DNA from: Rapana venosa
Lineage: Eukaryota; Mollusca; Gastropoda; Neogastropoda; Muricidae
Direction of reading: 5' to 3'
Assembly: GCA_028751875.1 (NCBI GenBank)
Contig: CM054144.1
Span: forward strand, 15,394,738 to 15,458,737
DNA: 64,000 nt
A program made the translations under genes and the position numbers. Below, piece by piece: positions 11,232 through 24,700 of this stretch. The notes beneath the pieces were generated by a model. That model had not been told where the DNA came from. It saw only the letters and a program-made list of their open reading frames with translations, and did no database searches. The first letter of the stretch is position 1. Each line of letters begins with the position of its first letter.

Positions 11232-12913
11232 CCTATGGGTTTGAAGATAGTTATACGTTTTTAAAAAAATCATTCAGGCATTCAATTGTAGACGTGCTTG
11301 TTCTTCTCACTTTTACATGCGCACATATGCACGAGACACACTGATTTTTTTTTTATACTGTTTACATGCACATATATGCGCACACTCTGGCTCACACACA
11401 TACAAACACACACTCACTCACTCACTCACCCTCTCACCCACACACACACGCACGCACGCGCGCACACATACATATGAGCGCCCGCGCATACTTCCCTATT
11501 CAAATAAAACGTTTTTTAAGTGTTGGCTTAGGCGGCAGACAGCTAATATCTTCTTCATTATGTTGAACTACTGTTCTCTGTCATTGTGATTCGTGGAATG
11601 AATGGCTGATGGATGGGCAGATTGGGTTTTATCATAGCGTTGATTCATTGATCAGTCGTTTTGTGTGGTTATGTTCCTCTTGTTCGCTTTGTACATGTTT
11701 GTCGGTGTGTATCTGCACGCTCGTGAGCGCATGGGTTTTTTGGTGACGTGTGTGTGTGTAAGAGTGCATGCATGTTTCGCAGGTAAGTGTGTGTATGCCT
11801 CGCCCTGTTTTTCTTCCCTCAGTCTACATGTTAGGCATTGCCACAAGTTGCCGTACACGTTATGATAATGGCCAGCTAGGCCCTAGGTGTTAGACGCGGA
11901 ATAGAGCGCTCCCGCAAGGGTTCCACGATAGCGCATATCAAAACCGACTGTAGGCCTACGACTTGGAAGTAGATGAAGTTTACATGTTTATGTGTGAAGG
12001 AGGGGGGGGGGGTCTTTTGTTGCTTGATGGTCAGTGCTGATAAGATGATGCAATTGGTGATGATGCTATGGAAGTGCACCTGCTTTCAGACTACTCACAG
12101 AGCTGTCTTCTTCACTCCCTTTCATAATATTATTTCGACGTCAACCGGACCTGAGAGATACAGACAGACACCTTCAGTAATTAGGTAATTTGAGCAACGC
12201 TCTCACGCTAGCATCCGTAAAGTGGCCCCAGTCTTCCCAATGAGCCAAATTCCCTCTCTGGATTGTGGGCAGCCAGAGTCCGGAAAAAAACCCACAAAAC
12301 CCCACCTGCAACTCTTATGGGCGTCTCTCCTCTCTGCGTTCCCATAATAATTGGGGGGGGGGGGGGGGGGGGGGGGGACGTAGTTCCTGGTCTCCTCCTG
12401 TTGCTTGTCACTGTGTGGGAGATCTGCTGCTGGCCTCAGCCGACACATTCTGACTTCAGAGAGAGTAGCTCATGTTTTTGTACAGGATGCATGCTGGGTA
12501 TGTCCGTGTTTCCATGATCCATCGGTCGCTGACACGGATTAGGAATCTTTAACGGGCGTGTTTGATTTTGTGCATATGTCTATATACACGAAGTGAATTA
12601 AGGCACTAGCAGGCCTGCAAGGAGCCGAACTTTCTACCTGTGGCTGGTTTAACCGGGTGCGTTACCGTAAACTGCTGAACCACCGATAGAAGACTTCTTG
12701 ATGTGTATACTATGACATGGACCAAGACTTCAGGAGCTCGTGTTAAAATTAAGGTGTATAATTAGTACTAATTTGCTCCAAGAGCAGGCAGTAATTTGGG
12801 GGGCGCTGTGAAAGATGTAATTTGACCAGAATATTGCTGCGTCATGCTGACTGCCTTGTGCTTTACCAGGCCATTCTGTGGCACCGGCAGGGCTGTCCTT
12901 ATGGCCAGCTGTG

Positions 12914-12970
<57 letters not shown>

Positions 12971-14266
12971 TTTTTTTTTAATTGATTTTATTCTTTTGTA
13001 TCGAGGATAATGGAATAAGCACTTATGTGCTTTTTTACATCCAGTCCCTGTGTGCATGCAGCTTTGTAAAGTCTGTCATCTGTTCCCACCGGCACACAAT
13101 GGCCTACTCTTACGAAAAGCGGAACAGGATTTAACGTGTGTGCAAGATGTTCTGCGTGCGTTCGCACACGGGGCCTCGGTTTATAGTCTCATCCGAAAGA
13201 CTTTTGGGGAGAGTGGAGTCTGCACTGATGTTAACTCCAGGGGAAAATATCTCCTTGAACGGGAATCGAACCCGGGTCATCAGATTGCGAGCGCTATGTT
13301 CTGACCACTAGGCTACCCGTGTGTGTGTGTGTGATAGCACGCACTAGGCACAGGTTAACCAGTCATTTTAGGTGGCCCAGTGGTCACGGCAACTGTCTTG
13401 AGAGCGAAGAAATCCATGGTTCGTCTGAACCGTAGCTGAAGGCGAAAAGTAATTTCTTCCTGCAAAACCTTTGAGTTATTATTCAGGTGCTAGGCGTCCT
13501 TCTCGGGACATACAAAAACGTCCTGTACGCAACATACATCTTATGCAGGTAAAAGACTCCACAGCAAAAAGAGAATTGCCTCCGGCAATCCGGACCATCC
13601 ACACCATGGAAATGAGGTGTTTCGGCAAGACGAGGAGCAGAGACATTGGTCATTCATTTCACCAGGGAACAAGTCCACCAACCCTCCAGACAGTCTGCTG
13701 GTTCTTACAGAGATCGGCTGACTTCAGTCAGGAAAAGACATCTCTGTTTGGTATATGGCCACCTGAAAAATGAAGCGAAGTAAACCACTCACTCCGCAAA
13801 GAATTAAAATTCAGTCAGTCAATATCATATTTTTTGGTTGTTTTTATTTTTTTTTATACCATGTTAATTTTTTTTCTTTAAAAAAAGTAGTATTTAATAG
13901 TAATAGTATGTAAACTTGCAGAATGAGACAGAACATTTTCATTGCTTTCGAGATGATTATAATCCCTGAATGGGCACTCTCCGCTGGGACTTTAATATAA
14001 CCTCAACACCAACAACAACAACACCATGTCAGGACAACTGTGACCTCGAGGTGACCGGGTTTGGGACAGGAAGTGAAGAGGAAGCGGGGAGGAAGAGGTG
14101 GTGGTGGTGGTAACTCGGCCCTGAGCGTGCTGGGCCAGGCTAGGTGGTGGCCTTGTAGTGGGCTGAACAACTGAACAGAAGCAGCGCCAGTCATACAGAG
14201 GTGACGTGACGCGCCGAGCACAGACACATTTCACCGACTTCGCCTTTCGGTGATGCTTATTATTTT

Positions 14267-14310
<44 letters not shown>

Positions 14311-16354
14311 GTCTGTCTGTCTGCCTCTCTCTATCTCAAAAGGTTTGGAAGTTGGAAACATTTAGTTTTAGCGGCCATATTGGTTTGTTTCCATGGCAGT
14401 AGTGCGTAAAACTGAGGATTTTAGGTATAGATTTAGGCCTATATGTGATGCCATTTCAATAAATGGCACAACTTCTAACGTGAATTTGTAAACAACATTT
14501 TTCAGTTTTTACCCCCCACCCCACCTTTAGAGATTTACAAGACAGTGTTTGGAGATCAGTTGAGGTTTGTAACAGCAGACAGCCTGCAGTGACTAGTATC
14601 ACTGTTCACAACAAACGACCAAACGTCCCCACACACGGCACCTGTAGGGACTAGACTGTCCTGCAGGAGGCAACGTTGTCCATCTATAGATCTGCAGATG
14701 GCGTAGCGCTCAGGCAGGCGAGAAAACAAAAAAGCTGGGCGCTCTCTAACGCAGATGCTTGTGCCATTTTGCCACACAGATCTGACAGTGATCTCAGATC
14801 ACGGTGCCTTCCTCCTCATCCTGGCATCACTGACGTGTACAGTCACTTGATTACTCACTCACGCTGCCGGTAGCACTTGTGGTCCACATGATACGGAAAT
14901 CTTTTTTTGTAATTGTTCGCGCGCGCACGTGCGCGCGAGCACACGCACACACACACACGTACACACACACTGCACACACACACACACACACACAACACAC
15001 TCGCGCACACACACACACACACATAAGTGCAAGCGTGCCACGCATCCACCCACACACACACACTCGTGATAATGAATAGTGTGCACACAATTGCTAACAG
15101 TGCAAATCACTTTAAAGTTCAGTGAAAGGTTAGTACAATCATCCATCGCCATGTGCACTGTCAGTGTTATGTTTCATCATTATCTGTGGGACAGGATAGT
15201 GTAGGTGAGTGGCTGGAGCGTTTGGTTGCCAGGCCTGTCGCTCCATAAAGCCGTGGTTTGAATCTCCGCAGCGGGAACTGAGGATAAAGATTTTACGAAA
15301 CTCCTGGGCCAGCTTAATGTGCAGACCTGCCAGTGCTGTAATTCTCCGCGTATAGCCTACATACACACGTAAAAGATCAAACTTTAGCATTAAAGATCCC
15401 TCCATTCATGCCAGGACTCGTAGGTCACGGAAACATAACAGTATACCCAGCATGCACCCTGCACCTTGTGAGGGATTGGCTCCACTGGCTTCAGCGTGCC
15501 CCAAGAGACACGGCCTGAAAAAGTTGATACGAGGAACTACAAATGAGTTGGTTTGATCAGTATGATAATATTCAATTGATTTAGTCAGTAAAATATGTAT
15601 AATGCATAATTATAAAGTATGATATTATATTAATGTACCACTATTGCACAGTTATTTTCTTCTTCGTTGTGGTCGTCGTCCAACGCTGAGACAACAACTA
15701 GTATGGTCTGTCATATTCAGCCAGAATGCGTTGCGCTGCCGTTAAGTGCTTGACAAGTCAGTCAGGTCCAGCGCAGGGAAGTTTTAATCTTAGATTTAAT
15801 CCTTGTTGAGATGTGGCCTCTGTGGTCGGCAGGGGCTGTAAACATTTGGATTGGAAACTTAACATTTCAGCGACTTTTCCCTTGTGACAAGAAATCTGGT
15901 TAGAAAGACAAGTTTGTGAATGAATTTCTATGTTTGAGAGATAATAGAGTGATTGAATTGGGAAAAAAGTTTCTATCTTATCTGTCTATCTATCTTATCT
16001 GTCTATCTATCTATCTATCTATTTATCTATCTGTAGCTCGTTGCTGTTGTCCTGTGTTATTGTATGACTAATAAAAACCAGTGTCATCATGACTCACTGG
16101 AGACGTAGTTAACCAGAAAGGAAAAATTCCGGACTAAGTTCCTCGAGGCCCAGATCTGCTGAAGGTCAAGGGGGCGGGGAAGGAAGAGGAGGAAGCTCAT
16201 AGGAAGACAGGGAGGAAGCTGGGAGGAAGACAACGTCACTGTTAGGCGCGTCACGTCACGAGTAGCAGCACCAGTGGTGCGGAATTCTTTCCCCTGTTGG
16301 TTTCAGCTTGTGTGTGAAGTTGAGACCTCTTCTCTCTCTCTCTCTCTCTCCCTC

Positions 16355-16405
<51 letters not shown>

Positions 16406-18722
16406 AGGCCAAAGGCACCTATTTTTGAAAGGAAGGATACTTGCGATACCTGCATGACATGTGTGTCTTAGTTTTTACGTCTGTTCACTTTAAGTGATAT
16501 TAGATGAGAGGGGGAGGGGAAAGGGTGAAGTGAGGGCTTTAGAGCAAAGAGATAAGTGTTGGTATTCAAAGATGTTGTGTATGTCTAAATTCTAATTCCA
16601 AACAATATGTTGCAAAAACGTGGCAAAGAAACGCAAATAGAACAAAAAACACAGAATTGAACACTATGCTAAAAGCGGAACCTGCACAATTGCAAATCAA
16701 TCGGAAAGTAAAAGTATTAGTCTAATGACATGACGCTAAATTAATGTGGATATTGTTCCTCAACGGAGCATCCTGCCACCCCCTCCCCCCTCCTTCCTAC
16801 AATGTCTGTTCGTTTAGTATTTATTTTTCGCAGATATGTGCAGAAAATTGTTTACGGCGCAGCGCATAACAGCAGAAAGAAAAGTGTAAGCGTATATGTT
16901 TTTGGCGAGACCTATGTTGAACTTATCTCGAGCAAAACCCAGCATGGAACATTTGAAATAGGTCATGTTCATGCTCACTGTTTGTGTTCTTCCTTCATTT
17001 CTGTCATTTTCTTTCCTTTCATTGTTTGTCCTCCTCCCTTTGTTTTTGTTGGTTTTTTGTTTGTTTGCTTTTTGTTTTGTTTTTTAAACTTTCCATAGTT
17101 TATGTCTCTCCTTTTTTTCTGGGGGTTTTTTCTGTTTTCCGTTCCTATAAGGTTAGGTTTGGTATGGTTTACCGTGATATCAGTTGTTATGAAGCTTCGT
17201 TTTATTTTGGTATGATTTGATTTTCAACCCCCCCCCCCCCCCCCCCCCCCCCTCTCCCCCCCCCCCCCCCCCTATTTCCCAACGTCATGGTTTTGGTAGT
17301 GGATCGGTGGTCTAGAGGTAACGCGTCTGTCTAGAAAGCGTCCCGGTCGGAAGTGTGCAGTGGTTCGAATCCCGTTTGGACCCGAAACTTTTGCCCCATC
17401 CATTAGATCATGAGTGGGGATCTTTCGGATGAGACGATAAACCCACGTCTGGTGTGTTACACATAATTATTTAGCGCACGTAAAAGAACCCACGGCAACA
17501 AGAGAGTTGTCCCTGGCAAAATTCTGTAGAAAAAAGCCACTCTGATAGGGAAACAAATAGAGTTGCCGACAGGAAAAAGAAAAAAAATGGGTGGCGCTGC
17601 TCTTGTGGCGACGCACTCTCCCCGGGGAGAGCAGCCCGAAGTTCACGCAGAGAAATCTACCATGACGTATAGTGGTATAAATAGATAAATAAAAATATAA
17701 ATAAAGATCTAGGAAAATGGCGCGGCTACACAGAACGCAAGTGTTTAAAGGGAGGCAATGCATCATGGTGCCTTTTCTTTTTATTGCCTCCCTTGATTAA
17801 GGCGCACGCCATGTTGACCATTTAAATTAAAATGTCTTTGCCTTGCGCTTCAGAAGAGGATAGATACGGGGGGGGGGGGGGGGGGAAGAAGTCTGTGTGC
17901 GTGGAGAAAGAAAGGGGATACATGCAGGTATGATATTCATTATTTGTCAGAACAGTACACTATGCAACAAAACAAAACAATCACTGCTCCCTCATGTCTC
18001 CTTCAGGCTCTCCTACTCCCCCCCACCACCCCCCCCCCCCCCCCTTTCATACACAGTGTGGAGAAGTACAGCAAACTATAATGCAGTCAGTAATATGCAA
18101 CATAACCAAAACAATACAGCATAATACGGTCAGTACATCAAAGCAGACCATCATCTTGTGTCATCCCCAGTTGGTGTCTGCAGGGTCAGACCAGTAACAT
18201 GATCATGATGTCAATTACATTTTTTTTTATAACTTTTATTCATCAGTTAGAACTTTGAAGTTCACCAATGGTGAGATTTTGGGTATGGGACTGTTTTGTC
18301 CATCATTAAGGTAGCACATTCCAACTTTGGAGATGTTCAAACAAGACACCAGTGTGCAGGCCTTATATATATTTTTAATCTGTTCCTACCAGCACACAAT
18401 GGCCTAGTCTTCCAAAAGTTTTGACTGTGTGTGCAAGATGTTCTGCATGTGTTTGTGTTGGGGATTTTGGATAATAGCCTCATCTGAAGGACTTCTGGGG
18501 GAGTGGGGTTAGTGCTGTTGTTAACTCCAGGGGATTTTGGATAATAGCCTCATCTGAAGGACTTCTGGGGGAGTGGGGTTAGTGCTGTTGTTAACTCCAG
18601 GGGAAAAATGCCCTCTTAACACTGTGTAACAGGTGACTTGGTGGTGGCTTGAACTAGTTGAAGTTGAACCCCCACTGTCAGATCATGAACTCAACACCTT
18701 AATCACAAGGCTATCCAACATG

Positions 18723-18757
<35 letters not shown>

Positions 18758-21700
18758 AAGCACTTCTACTTCACCAAAGTTGCCTTACACATGCACTCTA
18801 AATCATATTTGTTTTTTTCTTGTTTCACTGTATACATCTTTTTATATAATCATTATAATGTCATAATATATCATGTATGCTTATTATTTACATGTGTGTA
18901 TGCCCGCATGCGTGAACATTCATGGGCCCATGCTCCTGAAGATACAAACTGATAAAATCGGGAGTTATCAGTGACTTGCCCCTGTGGTGCTACTGGCCTA
19001 ATCTTAGAGCTAGACTGCTTGTTTGCAGGTTCAAACTGTCGCAGTTAGTGTAGTGATAGTCACCAGGGTGACGCGTTGCACCACATCGTCTTTTTGATTG
19101 ATTGTATCTTTCGTATTGCTCTTTGGAGGAGAAAAAACTACAACACAGTTGAACCAGCCTGAAACAGTTTATGTTATACTCCCTGTGGGTATTGTTGGTC
19201 ATTTTTGTTTGTTGTTTTTTTTGTCAGGGGGTGGGGGGGTGGGAGGGTGTTTTGGGGGAGGGGTTGTTTTGTTTGGGGATGTGGGGGGGGTGGGGGGGGG
19301 GGGGGAGAAGAAGGGGCTGTGTGTAAAAACATCTGAAGTAGCCATAACCCATCCATTATCTGTAAAAGAGCACCATCCATCATTTGTAAAAGACAGGCTG
19401 AAACATGGCCAGTGCACTGGATGGCATAAGCATACCCAGCTGTTTTGTCTTTGGAAAATGATTAGTAGACAGTTACTCTTCTGTGCTTGCAGTACTGTTC
19501 CTACATATGTACTGACCAAATGTTAAACATGCAATGACCAAATGTTAAACATGCACTGACTAAATGTTACAAATACACTGACCAAATGTTACAAATACAC
19601 TGACCAAATGTTACATATGAACTGACCAAATGTTACAAATACACTGACCAAATGTTACAAATGAACTAACCAAATGTTACAAATGAACTGACCAAATGAA
19701 ACAGACCCAATGTTACAAATGCACTGTTCAAATGTTACAAGTACACTGAGCAAATGTTACAAATGAACTGACAAAATGTTACAAATGAACAGACCAAATG
19801 TTACAAATACACTGACCCAATGTTACAAATGAACTGACAAAATGTTACAAATGAACAGACCCAATGTTACAAATGAACAGACCCAATGTTACAGATACAC
19901 TGACCAAATGTTACAAATGAAGAGACCAAATGTTACAAATGAACAGACCCAATGTTACAAATGAACAGACCCAATGTTACAAATGAACAGACCCAATGTT
20001 ACAGATACACTGACCAAATATTACAAATACACTGACCAAAGACACTGACCAAATGTTACATATGAACTAACCAAATGTTACAAATACACTGACCAAATGC
20101 TACAAATGAACAGACCAAATGTTACAAATGCACTGATCAAATGTTACAAATGAACAGACCAAATATTACAAATGAACAGACCCAATGTTGCAAATGCACT
20201 GTTCAAATGTTACAAATGCATTGACCCAATGTTAAACAGAAAAATCTATCTCATAATGAATTTCAGACACACAGAGTAAGGGGCAGTGAGGCCGTTGCAA
20301 GACTGAAGAGATTTTGAAGTATGCAAATTAAGTGCAACACTGAGCCTGTGTGCATGTACAATTATGCATAATATGCATATCATTAGAGCAATAGGAATGC
20401 AAAGTTCAATCTTCTATCATGCGTTTGTTTAGGTTTGTTTGTTGTTTGGTTTTGTTTGTTTCTTGGGGGGGGGGGGGGGGGGGTATGGAGGGGTCCTACT
20501 ATAGTTGCAGACTTTGGGAGTTCATTGTCGCTTGTTTTCATTATTTGTGCAAATGGTTGTTCATTTTCACTTTGTGTATGTGCTGATTAATTTTGACTGA
20601 ATTCTGCAGATCATTCCTCTCATTTTGTCCAAATAAGGTATTCTCCTTTCCCATACTTTTCTGTCAGAGCCCATCTGTGTCGTACCTTGCCCACTCCCTT
20701 CCCTTCCTCCCCATCTCCACTGCTCTTCTTTTTTTTAAAAATAATTTCCTCCCAACAACAGCCCCGGCAAGTGAGATCCCCTTGGAGAAATCAAAACCTG
20801 TAACAGAATGAAGAAATAGTCTGCAGGAATCAGAAGATGCATTCATTGTACAAGCATATAATACACTATGCTGTCATGTCTGCTGCATCAAATGGTCACT
20901 GAGCATTTGTGAATGACGTACTGTCCTCTTGCTCTGTTTTGTTCTCCTTTTTTTACAGTTGGAAAACTTCTTCACTCTTCCCAAACAGGAAAGAAAGTTT
21001 GTGCCCCGGGATGAGAGAAAGCTGGACAAACTCTTAAATGTATGGACCCGAGTGTAAAATGTGCTCCCTTTGGTAGAGAGAGAGAGAGACCCCTAGATAT
21101 ATTGCTAATTGCAGTTGTGTGCAAGAGCAAGCTACAATGTCAATGTGGAATCTTTATGAAAAACAAACAGTTTTAATTAAGTCAACATGGTTGCATTATT
21201 CATTTTTATAAAACATAACTTACATTGAAAACCATGAAAGAGTATGACAAACAAATTGAATAACGAAAAGTAAGCTTTTTATTCCATAGATGTACTTTCA
21301 TATCGTGGATAATGATTTTTATTTTCTAAGTTGTTTTTTTTAACTCATAACTGTTTAATCAAAATGTTTAAGTATATGTCCTGAATTATTTGTTTCAAAA
21401 TTTTGCATGTTAATTGTAACACTTCAAATCATTTTCAACTTGTTCATTGTGAACACAAAGCTATTTAGATCTTCAAGACATAATATAAAGGTATATTCAA
21501 TTGTTGATTTTTTTTTTATACATTAAACTGGCATACCAGCAACAAGAGAGTTAAAAATGTCCATGAAATAGTTAGAAAGTATAGTTATTAATATTCAATA
21601 GTTAGAAAGTATAGTTATTAATATTTAACAGTTAGAAAGTATGGTTATTAATATTGTAGTCAGCTGCAGGCTAGTGCGAGTTGATGGTCAAATATACAGA

Positions 21701-24700
21701 ATGCTTCATTTCATTTAGAGTATGTATTTAACTTTCCTTTGGGAAAAAAAATTAAGTATAGCTATTCATCACTACTTGTGCAGTCATAAATCTTATGTAT
21801 CAAGATATAATGATTGATTACAGTATACAGTTTAAAATCCTTTGTCAATAGATAAGATAAATGAAATGAAAAAATCCTATAAATGAATCTATCCACTGTC
21901 TAAAAAGTTGGGTTGGAATATGGACTCTGTATGATATTAAAAATTTGCACTGCATGTCAGAACCATGGTTTTGCCTGATTGCCTTTGTTCCATTTCATGT
22001 ATTTAAACCCATATTCTCCCATCCTTCATATTCTGTGTTTAGACCTGGAAGAGCTTGTGCATGGACTGTGCTTGCTTATACTTTGTGATATAAGAAGCTG
22101 GGCATGGCAATACTTGCTTTTATTTGTTGTACCTTTCGCTGCTGTTGGAAGAGGGTCTGCTTTTCACTGCACTTTTTCAGCCCTTGGATTATCAATTATG
22201 TTATCCGCTTTCTCCCTCCCTTTACAACTTTTCTGACCCACTATAACTGCACGGAAATCTTCTTTGCTGTATCTTTGTGTCTGTGGTTTGGGTCGTTGTT
22301 TACTGATTGTGGACAGCCATGTACTTTTACCATTGTAGGGACAATAGATTAGTCCAGAGAGTTCCGTTTGAACACAAAGTGTGGGTGGGTGCATGTGTAT
22401 GTGTGCGTGTGTGTGTGAGGGAGATCCTCTATAATTAATGTGTGTCTGTATGTGTCTGAGAGAGAGAGAGATCTTCGATAATTAGTATGTGTGTGTGTGT
22501 GTTCTGTCTCTCTCTATCTATCTGTCCTATGCATGTGTGTTTTAGATTGCATTTGCTTGTATGTGTTTTCCTTAACAACATTGTGTGTGTTTGTTACTAG
22601 TGCATGTGTATGTATGTGTGCTTGCATGTTTGTTTCGAGAGAGACAGGAGCACAGTGTGTGTATGTGTTTGTGTGCGTGCGTATGTGAGAGAATCTCCAA
22701 CATGTTAGGGTAATGACAGATTTATATTAGATATAAATGCATCATTTCAAACAGAACGTCACATAATCAGATATAATTATCCAGAGAAAAGCTGTATCTT
22801 TCTAGTTTTGTTTTGAATTCTGGAACACAGACACACAAAAATTAATGCTTCATCATTAGCCATGGTTTTAGGACTTTCCAATTGAAAAAAAAAAAGATAA
22901 TTATGGACATACCGATATAAATAGGCCAATATACTCTTTCAAATTTTTCGGCCATATAATCAGGGCTGATGGACTAGAGAAACTGTTATGGAGTGGCAAA
23001 ATCTGTGGAACAAGAGCAGAGGAAGACAACGCACAAAATTCACAGACAGCTTAAACAAATTCGCAACGAATAAAGAGGGCACCAACAATGAGCTCATGAG
23101 AGGGACCAAGAACAGGGAAGAATGGAGAGCCATGATCATCGATGTCTGCAGGACCAGACAGGACACTGGAAGAAGAAGACTCTTTCTGTTGCTTTAAAGA
23201 CTTCTGTGTCAGTGACAAGAAATGAATAATATTAATAATCACACGTTCCTACTTATCATGAAGACAAGAAGGAACACAGAGAAGTCAGCAAAAGCAAGAT
23301 AAATGAATAAATAATAGATAAATAAACAAGAAGAAGAATGTAACCTGACTCTGGTAATTTATCTATCACAAGAGCTTTCACCTGTTGTCCTCTCTAGCAT
23401 ACATGACAGGATATCATTTCACCGTTACCAGCACAGGTAAGATGGACAAACCCAAAGCAGCCAGATACTGTACAGTGTAGTAAAAAACGTAAAACTGCCA
23501 GATGATGTGGTCACTTGCTCCGGAGTTCACTGTTATTAATCCTCCTCGTGGAGCATAGAAAGGTGACCTGCTGAAGATTTGTCAGAATGACCAGACCTGT
23601 GCATGACGTTTATTCAGAAACAGTGATAGGCTATATGCTGTCTGTGTAACTTTTTGTTTCGTTCGATCCATGATTGATGATGGTTCTCTGTGAGTTGAGG
23701 TGGAGATGGATGTAGTTGGTGAGAATGAAGATGCTAGATTTTGCAGGAAATTCTTTGTATAATCGGAAACAGATATTACTCTCCCTCTCTCTCACTCACA
23801 CACACACACACACACACACACAACACACACACACATCTAGTCATCGAAGAACAGAAGCTTCTCTAGTCAGCAGTCTACAATGTCATATAGGCAGATGATG
23901 ATCCCATTTCAGTAATACCCAATATCCGCATGTTCCTCCCATCCCCAGCAAAAAGCTTGCATACATGAACTTTCCATTTTTATCAAAGTGTTTGCTCAGT
24001 TTGTCAGTGGATTGGGGGGGTGGGGGGGGGGGGGGGGGGGTATGGATGCTGCCCCCATACTTTGCTTCATCAGTGTTTTTGTTCACCCTGCTCTACAGTC
24101 TGATGCCATGATGGCTTCTCTTTTCCTTCCCCTCCTGTACATGGTGCTGCTTGTGTGTTCATTCAGGTGTAGGTGTGTGGGCCCAGTCAGAGAGGATTGT
24201 GTACTTCCCAACCCTTATATGTTCATTCAGGTGTAGGTGTGTGGGCCCAGTCAGAGAGGAGTGTGTACTTCCCAACTTCCCTTGGGATGGAATTGTGTCT
24301 GTGTCTCACTGTCTGTGTTGGGATATGCATTGTTGACAGTAGTGATTGCTCACAGATCTGTGACAGTGTAATCATTACTCTGCTCCCTGCCAGTCAAAGG
24401 ACCCAAGTTCACCTCAGCGTATTTTCCCCCTCAAACCTGTATTATTTGGTTTGTTTGGGTGGGAGGTTTTTTTCTTGATGCATGGTGTTTGAATGTTGTT
24501 GATCTCAGTTTTTATGTTGGGGGGTTATTTCTTTGGGCTTTTTTATGCCTGATGAGTCAATGATTGTTTTAGTTTGGGTTTTTTGGCTGTTGTGTGGGTT
24601 GAGGAGGGGTCTCTTTGTTTGGAATGGGGTTATTTTGGGTGGGTTTTTTTAATGGATGCATGCATGGTCTTTGGGTGTTTGTGTTTTGTGTGTGTGTTAG

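Larger units (their letters stand above)
9802..20958 (+). other. MICU3-like intron, 11.2 kb
   Basis: Contains SINEs A4, A5, D1, D2, E, B1 and A6, the nested LINE piece, the CATA region, poly(C)/poly(G) runs and the 21-bp minisatellite. 13.8-14.9 kb and 15.5-16.3 kb have no feature beyond microsatellites. Confidence 0.7.

Noticed and set aside
13471..13773. A 100-codon plus-strand frame
   Set aside because: It coincides with SINE-like element E, with tRNA-type head and repeated body motifs, so it is not considered coding.
19510..20236. Regular short repeats that could suggest a CRISPR array
   Set aside because: Units are directly adjacent 21-mers without unique spacers, in a eukaryotic intron; this is a minisatellite.
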